NCBI GenBank assembly: GCA_023146365.1
Contig: JAGLCE010000065.1
Span: 1-21,615, forward strand
Reading direction: 5' to 3'
Length of the DNA stretch: 21,615 nucleotides
Source of the DNA: Endozoicomonadaceae bacterium
GTDB taxonomy: Bacteria > Pseudomonadota > Gammaproteobacteria > Pseudomonadales > Endozoicomonadaceae
The notes under the pieces were generated by a model that saw nothing but the letters and a program-made list of their open reading frames with translations, had not been told where the DNA came from and ran no database searches. Every line of letters starts with the position of its first letter. The first letter of the stretch is position 1. Shown piece after piece: positions 1 through 8,443 of this stretch. A program made the translations under genes and the position numbers.

Positions 1-2468
1 AAATCGATCGAATCGTCTTCCGCCTCTACAGCATCTTCCAACGCTTGGTCAGCGTCAAGATTTTCAATATCAAGGTTATCGAAATCGATCGAATTGTCAT
101 CAGCATAATCATCCAATGAAATGTCTGATTTACTAACACTCTCATTTTCATTAAGTCCGCCACCATCTTCTATTTTAGCAGAGTCACCTGCCAACAAGTT
201 AGAAGCATCTCCGAATTTTTCAGAACTAATTATATTTTCCTGTCCATATTTTAATTCTTGGTTATCTCCGGGAACAATATCCTGTAAACTCTCTTTAAGT
301 GATAAATCAATATCTATATCAAAATCAAGACTCGATAATTCATTTTTATTTTCCTCCGTTTCAACGCTTGCAAAACGGGACTGAGCCTCTGCTATTTTCA
401 ACCGTGTGTCATTATCAATATCCGCACCCAATAATGCCAGTTGCTCTTCGAAGCCATCGAAGCCATCGAGGTCACCTTGGGCAGATTGAAGCTCCATCAA
501 CTTCAAGTGATAACTGCTATTACTTGGCTCTGAAGCAATGGCTCTCTTCAGAATATCCGATGCATGCTGGAAGCGACCATAATAAACACAGATGTCAACC
601 TCATCTATTACGCTATCGTGACCATCTAGAAAGCTCTGATCCATTTCTAGGTCGATATTCAGCTCAATGGGCTGTGTTGTTGTCGTCGACTGTCCAGCAT
701 CATTCACACTACTACCCAAATTAACCTGTTCACTATCTGTATCACTATCTGTATCACTATCTGTATCACTATCTGTATCACTATCTGTAGACGCAACCCT
801 ATTTTGACCATTAAGAGAGTTCTTAAAAGCCATCTGCTCGCTACTTGCAGGCGAAACCACATTTTGAGCATCAAGGGAGTCCAGGTAAACGTCCTTAGAT
901 TGAGCACGCCTGCGAACTACCAGCACAACACCGACAACAATGACAACAATGAACAAAATACCACCCGCAGCCCATCCCACAGACGAAAGCATGTCCAAAA
1001 ACCGGTCAACAACCGACGTTTTTTGTCGTCTTTCCCCCCAGTTTTTCTCATCCATCACCGCAGAAGGCTGGATATTTTGCGAACTAGTGCGAGTGACTGT
1101 CTTCTGGTCGACAAACGATGCTGCTTGTTGTTGCTCCACTTCGTTCGTCTTTTTATCTAGAAGCACTGCGGAGGGCTGAATGTTTTGCAGTGAGGCATCT
1201 ACCGGTTTAATGCCAGTGACTGTCTGCTGGTCGACAAACGACGCTGCTTGTTGTTGCTCCACTTCGCTCGTCTTTTTATCTAGCAGCACTGCGGAGGGCT
1301 GAATGTTTTGCGCCAGCTTCGTGCTAGTGACTTTCTGAGATATCTCAGATTGCAGGGTATCGCTGTCAGGTTGGTAGTTGTAGTCAATAAACACTTCCTC
1401 AGGTTGCTCCGCTCTCTGTATAGCTGCCAGTTCATTATTTTTGAGAGTGATTAACCGATCTAAAGTTTCAAGCTCGCTGGAGAGTTTACCAAGCCTCTCC
1501 TGACTTACAGCACGCTCTCGGTTCAAGGCGCTAATCTGCTCAGAATTGATGACCAATTCATTGTCAAACGCAGTACTCTTTGTCGAGTTTTTTCCCTCCT
1601 CCTCTTGATCAGCACCCTCTTGATCAGCACCTTGATCACGACTCCCTAGAAGCGAGACAACGGTTAACCGACCATCATCCTTTATGATCGTTGATACCTT
1701 ATCAGGGGTTGTTCGACTGCTAGTAGCAATATGTCTGACATTATCTTGCTTTATGATATTCTGGCTGGCCACTATGCCTCTACCAGTCGGTATGATACGG
1801 TCAGGTATACGCAGGATACTTCCATCCTTCAGCTTATGCCTATCGCCCTTGACAAAAGCCTCTGGATTTTCCAACTGAATAGCCTGCATCATCATCTGCC
1901 GAGCAATAGCTGTATGCTCAGACCGATACTTGAGAGCAATATCCCAAAGCGTCTCATCCTTTTTAACTGTGTGTAAGCGGATGGTGGAAGCAGGTGCCAC
2001 AGCATCAGGAGGTGCCACAGCATCAGGAGTACGCACAGAGTGTTTTTTAGAGTCCTTCTGAACGGTATTGTTAAACGACGGAGGGTCAAAAAACAACGTA
2101 TATTCACGCATCAGGCGACCACTGGGCCAGTAAACCTCTAACAGAAAATTCAAAACAGGCTCGACCACCGGCACATTACTCGTAACACGAACTTTCAGTA
2201 TGTCATTGTTATTTTTAAAGGTTTCAAATCTAAGATCTGACAATATAGGCGGTCGCTCAATACCTGCACGCCGAAAGTCATCCGGCGTTGCTAAACGAGG
2301 AAGGATCTCCGGATTGGATAGGTCCATCGTCTGAATTAGTTCAATTTCAGCATTGAGCCTCTGATTTAGAGACGAGCTAACCGTAATTTTCCCTAACCCT
2401 AGCCCGAACACAGAACCCGTAGAAATCAATCCAGCAACAGCCATGATCACTATCAGCTTGCGTTGCAT
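1..2468 (-). CDS. fimV: FimV/HubP-type inner-membrane polar hub protein, C-terminus cut by the window edge
   Basis: The minus strand is open without a stop from the ATG at 2468 to position 1 (822 codons), so the gene is intact here and partial only at the window edge. It starts with a signal-like segment (MQRKLIVIMAVAGL, cleavage near residue 22) and the FimV-family opening GLGKITVSSSLNQRLNAEI. A LysM peptidoglycan-binding domain follows at about 165-223 (HTVKKDETLWDIALKYR), then a coiled coil at about 305-352, a repeat region at 385-470, one membrane span at about 497-518, and a cytoplasmic acidic tail with a TPR-like stretch near 613-670. FimV/HubP proteins organise the cell pole for type IV pili, twitching and polar proteins (family knowledge). 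The usual C-terminal FimV domain would lie off the left edge. A GGAAtaGGG stretch upstream of the ATG supplies the ribosome site. asd lies upstream on the same strand. Confidence 0.93.
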   Translation of the reverse strand, partial: MQRKLIVIMAVAGLISTGSVFGLGLGKITVSSSLNQRLNAEIELIQTMDLSNPEILPRLATPDDFRRAGIERPPILSDLRFETFKNNNDILKVRVTSNVPVVEPVLNFLLEVYWPSGRLMREYTLFFDPPSFNNTVQKDSKKHSVRTPDAVAPPDAVAPASTIRLHTVKKDETLWDIALKYRSEHTAIARQMMMQAIQLENPEAFVKGDRHKLKDGSILRIPDRIIPTGRGIVASQNIIKQDNVRHIATSSRTTPDKVSTIIKDDGRLTVVSLLGSRDQGADQEGADQEEEGKNSTKSTAFDNELVINSEQISALNRERAVSQERLGKLSSELETLDRLITLKNNELAAIQRAEQPEEVFIDYNYQPDSDTLQSEISQKVTSTKLAQNIQPSAVLLDKKTSEVEQQQAASFVDQQTVTGIKPVDASLQNIQPSAVLLDKKTNEVEQQQAASFVDQKTVTRTSSQNIQPSAVMDEKNWGERRQKTSVVDRFLDMLSSVGWAAGGILFIVVIVVGVVLVVRRRAQSKDVYLDSLDAQNVVSPASSEQMAFKNSLNGQNRVASTDSDTDSDTDSDTDSDTDSEQVNLGSSVNDAGQSTTTTQPIELNIDLEMDQSFLDGHDSVIDEVDICVYYGRFQHASDILKRAIASEPSNSSYHLKLMELQSAQGDLDGFDGFEEQLALLGADIDNDTRLKIAEAQSRFASVETEENKNELSSLDFDIDIDLSLKESLQDIVPGDNQELKYGQENIISSEKFGDASNLLAGDSAKIEDGGGLNENESVSKSDISLDDYADDNSIDFDNLDIENLDADQALEDAVEAEDDSID
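731..789 (-). repeat. 12-bp tandem repeat, five copies, inside fimV
   Basis: The plus-strand unit cactatctgtat is repeated four times exactly (731-778), with a fifth copy differing only at its last base. On the coding strand it encodes (Thr-Asp-Ser-Asp)n in the cytoplasmic linker just after the membrane span of FimV, about residues 560-580. The unit is a multiple of three, so copy-number change would keep the frame. Confidence 0.97.
1093..1312 (-). repeat. Direct repeat of 123-bp period (41 codons) inside fimV
   Basis: Two nearly identical segments of about 97 bp, 1093-1189 and 1216-1312, lie 123 bp apart. They encode two copies of a periplasmic segment beginning QNIQPSAVLLDKKT and ending AASFVDQ. 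A third, diverged partial copy (QNIQPSAV followed by a different sequence) is present at about 1058-1082. All lie between the LysM domain and the membrane span, around residues 385-470. The 41-codon period keeps the reading frame. Confidence 0.93.
1602..1631 (-). repeat. 15-bp tandem repeat (two copies) inside fimV
   Basis: The plus-strand unit ctcttgatcagcacc occurs at 1602-1616 and again at 1617-1631, followed by a further partial ttgatca. It encodes repeated Gly-Ala-Asp-Gln-Glu in an acidic linker of FimV. Confidence 0.93.
1993..2028 (-). repeat. 18-bp tandem repeat (two exact copies) inside fimV
   Basis: The plus-strand unit ggtgccacagcatcagga is present exactly twice, 1993-2010 and 2011-2028. 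It encodes Pro-Asp-Ala-Val-Ala-Pro twice in the linker just before the LysM domain of FimV. Confidence 0.95.
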
Positions 2469-2516
2469 GATCCCTATTCCTTGATTATTTTTGTCGCCCA
2501 AGCTGGCAGTCCGACA

Positions 2517-2573
2517 TCACAGATAACATCTACAAAATCTACAAAATCTACAAAACCACATAATTTTTATCAT
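2517..2573 (-). CDS. Possible 18-residue leader peptide upstream of fimV
   Basis: Between asd and fimV, an ATG at 2573 is preceded by GGAGGAGG about four bases upstream, the strongest Shine-Dalgarno-like sequence in this region. It opens an 18-codon ORF (MIKIMWFCRFCRFCRCYL) ending in TGA. The middle is a 9-bp triple repeat that encodes Phe-Cys-Arg three times. The peptide ends 48 bases before the fimV start codon. I know no family for it. It could be a leader or attenuator peptide, or an accidental ORF in an asd-fimV spacer that gained a purine-rich stretch. Only the ribosome site and reading frame support it. Confidence 0.3.
   Translation of the reverse strand: MIKIMWFCRFCRFCRCYL
2528..2554 (-). 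repeat. 9-bp tandem repeat (three copies) in the asd-fimV spacer
   Basis: The plus-strand unit atctacaaa is repeated three times without mismatch at 2528-2536, 2537-2545 and 2546-2554. It lies in the leader of fimV and, on the minus strand, inside the possible 18-codon ORF. Confidence 0.97.
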
Positions 2574-2620
2574 GCTGCCTCCTCCATCAGACCAAGGCGT
2601 TTTTTATATCACTTAATCTA

Positions 2621-3646
2621 TCATTTAACGAAGGATTTTATCAATAGCTCGGCAATCTGAATACTATTAAGTGCGGCACCCTTTCGCACGTTATCTGACA
2701 CAATCCAAAGATTCAACCCCCGTTCGCAGGAGATATCATCCCGTATTCGTCCGACAAAAACCTCGTCCCGCCCATAGCTATCACCAACTGGGGTTGGATA
2801 CCCACCATCGTTCTGCTCATCCATCACGATGATACCAGGCGCTGCCTCAAGCAACTCACGTGCGTCAGACGCCGTCAATTTATCTTTAGTCTCTATAGCT
2901 ACAGATTCAGAGTGACCATAAAAAACTGGCACTCGGACACACGTTGGATTCACCTGAATCGTATCATCTCCCAAGATTTTCCGAGTTTCCCAAACCATTT
3001 TCATCTCTTCTCGGGTATAACCATTTTCTTGAAAGCTATCAATATGTGGAATAACATTAAATGCAATCTGCTTACTGAAAACATCAACATCAATCGGCTT
3101 AGCATTCAGTAGACGAGCCGTCTGATCCGCTAAAACCTTTATGCCCCGCATACCAGCCCCACTCACTGATTGATAGGTTGAAACGTTGATACGGCGAATC
3201 GTCGCCGCATCATGCAACGGCTTAAGCGCAACCAGCATCTGAATGGTTGAACAGTTGGGATTGGCAATAATATTACGATGCCGGTAATTCATGACAGCCT
3301 CAGGATTCACTTCCGGCACGATGAGAGGAATATCATCCTCGTAGCGAAAATAGGACGTGTTATCAATCACCACGCAACCAGTGGCTGCCGCTTCTCGTGC
3401 ATACTCGGCTGACACCGAATGACCAGCCGAAAACAGTGCAATACGAACGTTAGAAAAATCAAAATCTTCAATATTTTCAACCAAACAGGAACGATTTCTG
3501 AAGAAAACACTACTACCAGATGATCGCTCACTGCCTAGCGGATACAGTTTACCGACAGGGAAACCTCTCTCTTCCAAGATCGACAGCATCGCTTCGCCAA
3601 CAGCTCCCGTAGCACCAGCTATAGCAATATCATAAGTTGAATTCAT
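2621..3646 (-). CDS. asd: Aspartate-semialdehyde dehydrogenase
   Basis: 341 residues, normal length. The enzyme makes L-aspartate 4-semialdehyde from aspartyl phosphate with NADPH, the branch point to lysine/diaminopimelate, methionine and threonine, in the cytoplasm. The N-terminus carries the nucleotide-binding loop GATGAVG (residues 11-17). The catalytic cysteine is Cys132 in ANPNCST, and the general-base histidine is probably His245 in FYGHSES. The intact cysteine argues for a true Asd and against the inactive paralogue Usg often found beside it. The ATG at 3646 has GGAG five bases upstream. In pseudomonads leuB-asd-usg-fimV is a common order (from memory); here asd precedes fimV with no usg between them, and a haemolysin III-type gene lies upstream where leuB might be expected. 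Confidence 0.96.
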   Translation of the reverse strand: MNSTYDIAIAGATGAVGEAMLSILEERGFPVGKLYPLGSERSSGSSVFFRNRSCLVENIEDFDFSNVRIALFSAGHSVSAEYAREAAATGCVVIDNTSYFRYEDDIPLIVPEVNPEAVMNYRHRNIIANPNCSTIQMLVALKPLHDAATIRRINVSTYQSVSGAGMRGIKVLADQTARLLNAKPIDVDVFSKQIAFNVIPHIDSFQENGYTREEMKMVWETRKILGDDTIQVNPTCVRVPVFYGHSESVAIETKDKLTASDARELLEAAPGIIVMDEQNDGGYPTPVGDSYGRDEVFVGRIRDDISCERGLNLWIVSDNVRKGAALNSIQIAELLIKSFVK

Positions 3647-3730
3647 TAATCTCCATCCAAATCTACTGTTAAATCAGCCTATTACATACCATTTTCAGGA
3701 TCAACAATTCCAGTATTATCCACGTAATCC

Positions 3731-4426
3731 TCATCCATAAACATTCTTTGCCACCAGACAATCGATCGGTGAGGGAGGTAAAACATATTCGTAAATCGCC
3801 AGAAAGTGACACACACAGCCGCTCAGTACAAATAGATGCCAGATCGCATGATTAAACGGCACCCGATCCCAGAGATAGAAAATCACGCCCAAACTGTAGA
3901 CAACGCCTCCCGCCACTAGCAGCCAAATCCCGCCAACAGCCAGACATTCTATCAGCTCCCCGCCAGCCACCAACGATAGGCCACTCAGGCCAATATACGT
4001 CATTAGCGACAGTGTTTTGAACCGGTGCCTAAATACCAGTTTGAAAATCAGTCCCAGACCAGCAAGAGACCAAACGACAATCAACAACGTCATACCAAAA
4101 GAGCCTTTCAGGGTTATCAGCATGAATGGCGTATAGGTGCCAGCGATCAGCAGGTAGATGGCACAATGGTCTAACAGCCTGAACCAGCGTTTGAGATCTG
4201 GCGCCTGAACTGCGTGGTAAAGCGTCGACGCGAGAAAAAGCAGAATCATACTGCCGCCGTAGATACTGAAGCTGGCGATACGAACGGTATCATTAAGCGC
4301 CACCGCTTCAACCAGCAGTATCACCAAGGCAACAATGCCAAACACGACACCCAGACCATGGGAAAAACTATTCGCAATTTCTTCCGCCACCGAATAGGGA
4401 GTTCGGCCTGGTTGACTACCTGACAT
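3731..4426 (-). CDS. Haemolysin III family (YqfA/PAQR-type) membrane protein
   Basis: 231 residues from the ATG at 4426. An in-frame GTG at 4438 would add four residues, but it overlaps the GGAG that sits six bases before the ATG, so the ATG is preferred. The protein is mostly hydrophobic with about seven membrane spans. It carries the Hly-III/PAQR motifs: NSFSHGLG near the N-terminus, STLYHA, LLDHCAIYLLIAGTYTP in the middle and HAIWHLFVLSGCVCHF near the end; the conserved Ser, Asp and His residues form the family's metal site. The family includes bacterial haemolysin III and E. coli YqfA (TrhA), linked to membrane-energy or lipid homeostasis, but the function is not settled. It lies 84 bases upstream of asd on the same strand and is divergent from trkH. 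Confidence 0.9.
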   Translation of the reverse strand: MSGSQPGRTPYSVAEEIANSFSHGLGVVFGIVALVILLVEAVALNDTVRIASFSIYGGSMILLFLASTLYHAVQAPDLKRWFRLLDHCAIYLLIAGTYTPFMLITLKGSFGMTLLIVVWSLAGLGLIFKLVFRHRFKTLSLMTYIGLSGLSLVAGGELIECLAVGGIWLLVAGGVVYSLGVIFYLWDRVPFNHAIWHLFVLSGCVCHFLAIYEYVLPPSPIDCLVAKNVYG

Positions 4427-4530
4427 AATTTTCTCCACGACAAACTCAGAAGTAGTGCTTTATAACATGACTCAATGGTGAAACCCGTATTTTTTCATAA
4501 AATCAACCGTTGATGCACCTATGCCTATGA

Positions 4531-4560
4531 TACTTTAAACAAAAATACCTTAAACAAAAA
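4531..4560. repeat. 15-bp imperfect tandem repeat upstream of trkH
   Basis: tactttaaacaaaaa (4531-4545) is followed directly by taccttaaacaaaaa (4546-4560), 14 of 15 bases identical. It lies in the divergent promoter region between the haemolysin III gene and trkH, 46 bases before the annotated trkH ATG. It could be a duplicated operator half or simple slippage. Confidence 0.9.
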
Positions 4561-4606
4561 GCGATGATGACAAGCACATGAAAACTTAGTATAAACCCCT
4601 AATTAC

Positions 4607-6109
4607 ATGGCGCACTTACTCGCTACAATTCGCAATTTAAATTCTTGGGAGCTAACCATCATCACCAAGATCATGAAACCAGTCCTGTATGTTGCGGGAC
4701 TCCTATTGGTTCTACTGGGCATTCTAATGCTGATTCCTGCCATGATCGCTTGGCTGATCGATGATTTTGGTACTATCGCATTTTTAAAGTCTTCCTTTAT
4801 TACCCTTTTGACTGGCTGTCTGTTGACCGTCTTCATGCGCACCAAACAGTTCAGCCTAACCACTCGGCAGATCTTTCTGTTAACCAATGTCAGCTGGATA
4901 CTGGTCGGTCTTTTTGCCGCACTGCCTTTTTCCCTAGTAGAGAATATGTCCTATACGGATGCCTTCTTCGAAACTATGTCAGGGATTACCACGACAGGAT
5001 CCACTGTGATAACCCACCTCTCCACGATTAATGGTGGCATCCTTTTGTGGCGATCGATCCTTCAGTGGTTCGGCGGTATCGGGTTTATCGTGATGGCGAT
5101 CGCTATTTTGCCGTTTCTCAAGGTCGGAGGCATGCGTCTGTTCCAAAGCGAGTCATCGGACTGGTCAGAAAAGGCATTACCACGCTCACACTCAATCGCC
5201 GAACAGATCGTGGTGATCTACCTCTGTCTCACTCTGCTCTGCATGTTTTTCTACTGGTTGGCAGGCATGAACCTCTTTGATGCTGTGAACCATGCCATGG
5301 CAACGGTATCCACTGGCGGTTACTCCACAAAAAATGCTTCCATGGGACACTTCAGCAACCCATTGATTCACTGGATCGCCATTCTCTTCATGATTCTTGG
5401 CAGTTTGCCATTTGTGCTGTTTGTTAAATTTCTTCGTGGCGACCGAGCCTCTCTGTTTCATGACAGCCAGGTACGAACCTTTGTCGTCTTTCTAGTGATA
5501 ATCTGGCTGCTGGTCAGCACCTGGCTCTGGTTTAACTCCAGTTATGACTGGTTTGAGTCATTGACACTGGCCGCATTTAACTGCACATCGGTGGTAACCA
5601 CCACCGGCTTCTCCGTCACAGATTACAGTCTCTGGGGCGGCTTTGCCATCAGCATATTTTTCGTTCTAACATTCATTGGCGGGTGCTCAGGCTCTACCAC
5701 TAGTGGCGTCAAGATCTTTCGTTTTCAGGTCGGTTTCAAACTGCTACATATTCAGTTAAAGCAATCAAACCACCCCCGAGCGTTTTTCACCCAATACTAC
5801 AACGGCATAGAGATCACCAATGACATTCTCCGCTCACTGGTAGCCTTTGGCTCATCCTATTGCCTGATAATCGCCATATTGGTGATTAGTCTCAGCCTGC
5901 AGGGACTGGATCTGGTCACCAGCCTCAGTGGCACTGTCACCGTCATCGCCAACGTCGGCCCGGGGCTAGGGGACATCATCGGACCGGCTGGCAACTTTGC
6001 CACACTACCATCCACCGCCAAATGGCTGCTCTGTTTCGGGATGTTGCTGGGACGCTTAGAGGTCATCACTGTGCTAATCATCCTTCTGCCATCGTTCTGG
6101 CGTAATTAA
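4607..6109 (+). CDS. trkH: TrkH-type potassium uptake channel subunit
   Basis: 500 residues from the ATG at 4607; an internal ATG at 4673 gives 478 residues, closer to the usual 480-485. The region before 4607 has no clear ribosome site, and GGGAG at 4647-4651 lies about 20 bases before the second ATG, so the start is uncertain. The protein has around ten membrane segments and the four pore-loop selectivity regions of the TrkH/KtrB superfamily: GITTTGST, ATVSTGGYST, VVTTTGFS and ANVGPGLG. IGGCSGSTTSGVK marks the conserved intramembrane loop after the third repeat, and the end LGRLEVITVLIILLPSFWR is typical. TrkH works with the cytoplasmic NAD-binding subunit TrkA, which is not in this window. 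tmcA follows 58 bases downstream on the same strand. Confidence 0.96.
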   Translation: MAHLLATIRNLNSWELTIITKIMKPVLYVAGLLLVLLGILMLIPAMIAWLIDDFGTIAFLKSSFITLLTGCLLTVFMRTKQFSLTTRQIFLLTNVSWILVGLFAALPFSLVENMSYTDAFFETMSGITTTGSTVITHLSTINGGILLWRSILQWFGGIGFIVMAIAILPFLKVGGMRLFQSESSDWSEKALPRSHSIAEQIVVIYLCLTLLCMFFYWLAGMNLFDAVNHAMATVSTGGYSTKNASMGHFSNPLIHWIAILFMILGSLPFVLFVKFLRGDRASLFHDSQVRTFVVFLVIIWLLVSTWLWFNSSYDWFESLTLAAFNCTSVVTTTGFSVTDYSLWGGFAISIFFVLTFIGGCSGSTTSGVKIFRFQVGFKLLHIQLKQSNHPRAFFTQYYNGIEITNDILRSLVAFGSSYCLIIAILVISLSLQGLDLVTSLSGTVTVIANVGPGLGDIIGPAGNFATLPSTAKWLLCFGMLLGRLEVITVLIILLPSFWRN

Positions 6110-6167
6110 TAACCCAAATGATGCCATCAAACCTATCGACTTTATCGTATCCCTAGGAACAATTTGA

Positions 6168-8429
6168 GTGGCACCAAAAAACCATTTCTCTGCATTGGTA
6201 AGAGCACTCACGGAACAGGCTCATCAAGCTCAACAGCGTCGCACTCTGGTGTTGTCGGGCGTCCACGAGTGGTGCCTTGAATATGCCGATACCGCTATTG
6301 CCACAACAAACAGCAACGTTAACCTCTGGATCAGCAATATTTTCACCGATCACCACAAAGTCATCCACTACCGGCCACGACAAACCAGAAAACTGCTGGG
6401 CACGGAAGCTGATACCGTCATCATTGACGCACATACCGGCTTAGATCCTAACGCCCTTGGTCTGGTATCCGGTATTATTCGAGCGGGGGGATTATTCATC
6501 ATACTCTGTCCACTACTGCACCAATGGCGACACATGAAAGACCCAGAATACCGCGCCATTCTGAGTCATGGATACTCACCTAAAGATATTCAAGGCTATT
6601 TCATTGATCGTATCGCTCGGATACTCAGGGAGTCCCGTGACTCAATCCTTGTCCAAGAGGGCGAGTCTCTTCCGTCAATACCCTGCGCTCCTTCAACCGT
6701 TCCTTCAACAAAAAGAGAGAGCAAGCCATCTCTCGATGACACCCCCTGTCGGACAGTCGACCAACTCAATGCGGTAGAAGCCATTCTGCGAGTCGCTACC
6801 GGACACCGACGACGCCCCCTCGTGATGACGGCGGATAGAGGACGAGGTAAAACGTCAGCGCTTGGCATCGCAGCGGCACAAATATTACGACTGAACATCG
6901 GCTCCATCCTGGTAACAGCCCCGCGACTTGACACGGTGAAATCGCTATTTGATCAAGCAACCCGATGCCTGCCTGACGGTGAAATCAGAGAGGGCTGCAT
7001 TCAATACGAGAACCATACCCTCCGATTTATTGCACCTGATGCACTCTGTCTGAACGATCACGATGCTGTACTGGTCATGGTTGACGAAGCCGCCGCCATA
7101 CCGGTCTCCTTGCTTGGTCGACTACTGAAAAAATATGCCCGTATTGTGTTCTCCTCCACGATACACGGCTACGAAGGCAGCGGACGTGGTTTTGCCATTC
7201 GATTCAGAAAGAGCCTTGATCGGATCACACCGAAATGGCATCAAATCCACCTTGATACGCCGATACGTTGGACTGCGGGAGATCCCGTCGAAGCGTTAGT
7301 CTTTGAGCTTCTATTAATGGACGCATCGCCTGCCAGTGATCAGCTCATTATGGCGACAACAGCCGAACACGATCGGGTTATCAAGTTATCGCAACAACAA
7401 CTCTGCAGTGATGAAAGGCTATTGAATGCGTTGTTCGGCTTGTTGGTCACGGCACACTATCAGACCACGCCTCGCGACCTTCAGAGAGTGATGGACAGCC
7501 CTGATCTCTCTATTTACGTGCTGTATCGTGGTTCACAGGTCGCCGGAACGGTTTTGACGATCAAGGAGGGCAGCATCCCTCAATGTATGGCCAACGCTAT
7601 CTGGCTGGGAGAGCGACGTCTGCAAGGACATCTGGTGCCCCAGTCTCTGGCCAATCATGTCGGTATCATTGCAGCGACCGAACTCTCCGGTGAGCGAATC
7701 ATGCGTATCGCCATCCATCCCTGCCTGCGCCGCCAAGGGCTTGGGAAGCAATTACTTCAAGCGGTACAGGCCGATTGTCACCAAAACAGCCGTGACTTTA
7801 TTGCCAGCAGTTTTGGCGCGACACCAGAACTGATCAATTTCTGGAAACAGTCCGACTTACAGCCGATTCGATTGGGCTCAACCCGTGACACCTCCAGCGG
7901 CGAGCACTCTGTACTGGCGCTACTGCCACTCACCGATGCCGGAAAGACCCTTTACACACTTGCCAGACATCGTTTTATTGAGCAACTACCGTTATTGCTC
8001 TGTGACTCTCTCAGAGATATCGAACCATCGATAGTGGCAGCACTAGCAACAACCTGCACCATCGACAATCTCACCATCAACAATGGCACCATCGACATGC
8101 TTGTTACAGCCCATGACTGGCAAGATGGCCTCTCATTCGCCTTCGGTAATCGCACGTATGACAGCTGCGTATTCGCCATAGAAAAACTGTTCATCTCCGT
8201 TTTGAGAACGAAACTGGGGCAGTTATCATCGGAAGCAGTCAATATTTTGATACTGAAAGTTCTGCAAAAGCATTCATGGAAACAGGTCGTCAAGCAGTGT
8301 CATTTTCAGGGGGAGAAAGCGGCCGTTTTATCATTGCGTCAAGCGGTTGCCATGCTGTTGCGACTCAGTCTGGCAGAATGTCCTGCATCGATTCACCGAA
8401 CACTACAACCCATGCTAGACAAGCTATAA
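6168..8429 (+). CDS. tmcA: tRNA(Met) cytidine acetyltransferase TmcA
   Basis: 753 residues from a GTG at 6168, with AGGAA eight bases upstream. TmcA acetylates N4 of the wobble cytidine of elongator tRNA-Met using acetyl-CoA and ATP, which sharpens AUG decoding. Domains in order: an N-terminal DUF1726-like region (to about 160); a RecA-like ATPase with Walker A TADRGRGKTSALG (221-233) and Walker B VLVMVDEAAAIP (301-312), followed by SSTIHGYEGSGRGF; and a GNAT acetyltransferase domain with the acetyl-CoA loop HPCLRRQGLGKQLLQ near 515-530. E. coli TmcA is about 671 residues (from memory). Part of the excess is a low-complexity linker near 165-195 and a three-unit repeat near 630-644. It ends 14 bases from the convergent aroC stop. 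Confidence 0.95.
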   Translation: MAPKNHFSALVRALTEQAHQAQQRRTLVLSGVHEWCLEYADTAIATTNSNVNLWISNIFTDHHKVIHYRPRQTRKLLGTEADTVIIDAHTGLDPNALGLVSGIIRAGGLFIILCPLLHQWRHMKDPEYRAILSHGYSPKDIQGYFIDRIARILRESRDSILVQEGESLPSIPCAPSTVPSTKRESKPSLDDTPCRTVDQLNAVEAILRVATGHRRRPLVMTADRGRGKTSALGIAAAQILRLNIGSILVTAPRLDTVKSLFDQATRCLPDGEIREGCIQYENHTLRFIAPDALCLNDHDAVLVMVDEAAAIPVSLLGRLLKKYARIVFSSTIHGYEGSGRGFAIRFRKSLDRITPKWHQIHLDTPIRWTAGDPVEALVFELLLMDASPASDQLIMATTAEHDRVIKLSQQQLCSDERLLNALFGLLVTAHYQTTPRDLQRVMDSPDLSIYVLYRGSQVAGTVLTIKEGSIPQCMANAIWLGERRLQGHLVPQSLANHVGIIAATELSGERIMRIAIHPCLRRQGLGKQLLQAVQADCHQNSRDFIASSFGATPELINFWKQSDLQPIRLGSTRDTSSGEHSVLALLPLTDAGKTLYTLARHRFIEQLPLLLCDSLRDIEPSIVAALATTCTIDNLTINNGTIDMLVTAHDWQDGLSFAFGNRTYDSCVFAIEKLFISVLRTKLGQLSSEAVNILILKVLQKHSWKQVVKQCHFQGEKAAVLSLRQAVAMLLRLSLAECPASIHRTLQPMLDKL
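8057..8100 (+). repeat. Imperfect 15-bp triple repeat inside tmcA
   Basis: Three consecutive units begin caccatc(g/a)acaat: 8057-8071, 8072-8086 and 8087-8100. They encode Thr-Ile-Asp-Asn-Leu, Thr-Ile-Asn-Asn-Gly and Thr-Ile-Asp-Met-Leu. The period keeps the reading frame. Confidence 0.85.
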
Positions 8430-8443
8430 GGAAAACCATTCCC

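Noticed and set aside
731..789. CRISPR-like array
   Set aside because: Units are 12 bp with no spacers and encode a Thr-Asp-Ser-Asp repeat within fimV, so it is a coding microsatellite.
1..2468. Several short ORFs on both strands over the first 2.4 kb, suggesting a degenerate or non-coding region
   Set aside because: Translating the minus strand from 2468 gives one uninterrupted FimV frame to the window edge; it only lacks a stop because it is cut, so the short ORFs are shadows.
6140..6153. 14-base exact match ctttatcgtatccc shared with 13946-13959, both upstream of plus-strand genes (tmcA and smr)
   Set aside because: About one or two such matches are expected by chance in 21 kb over both strands; the distances to the start codons differ (14 versus 52 bases) and there is no symmetry.
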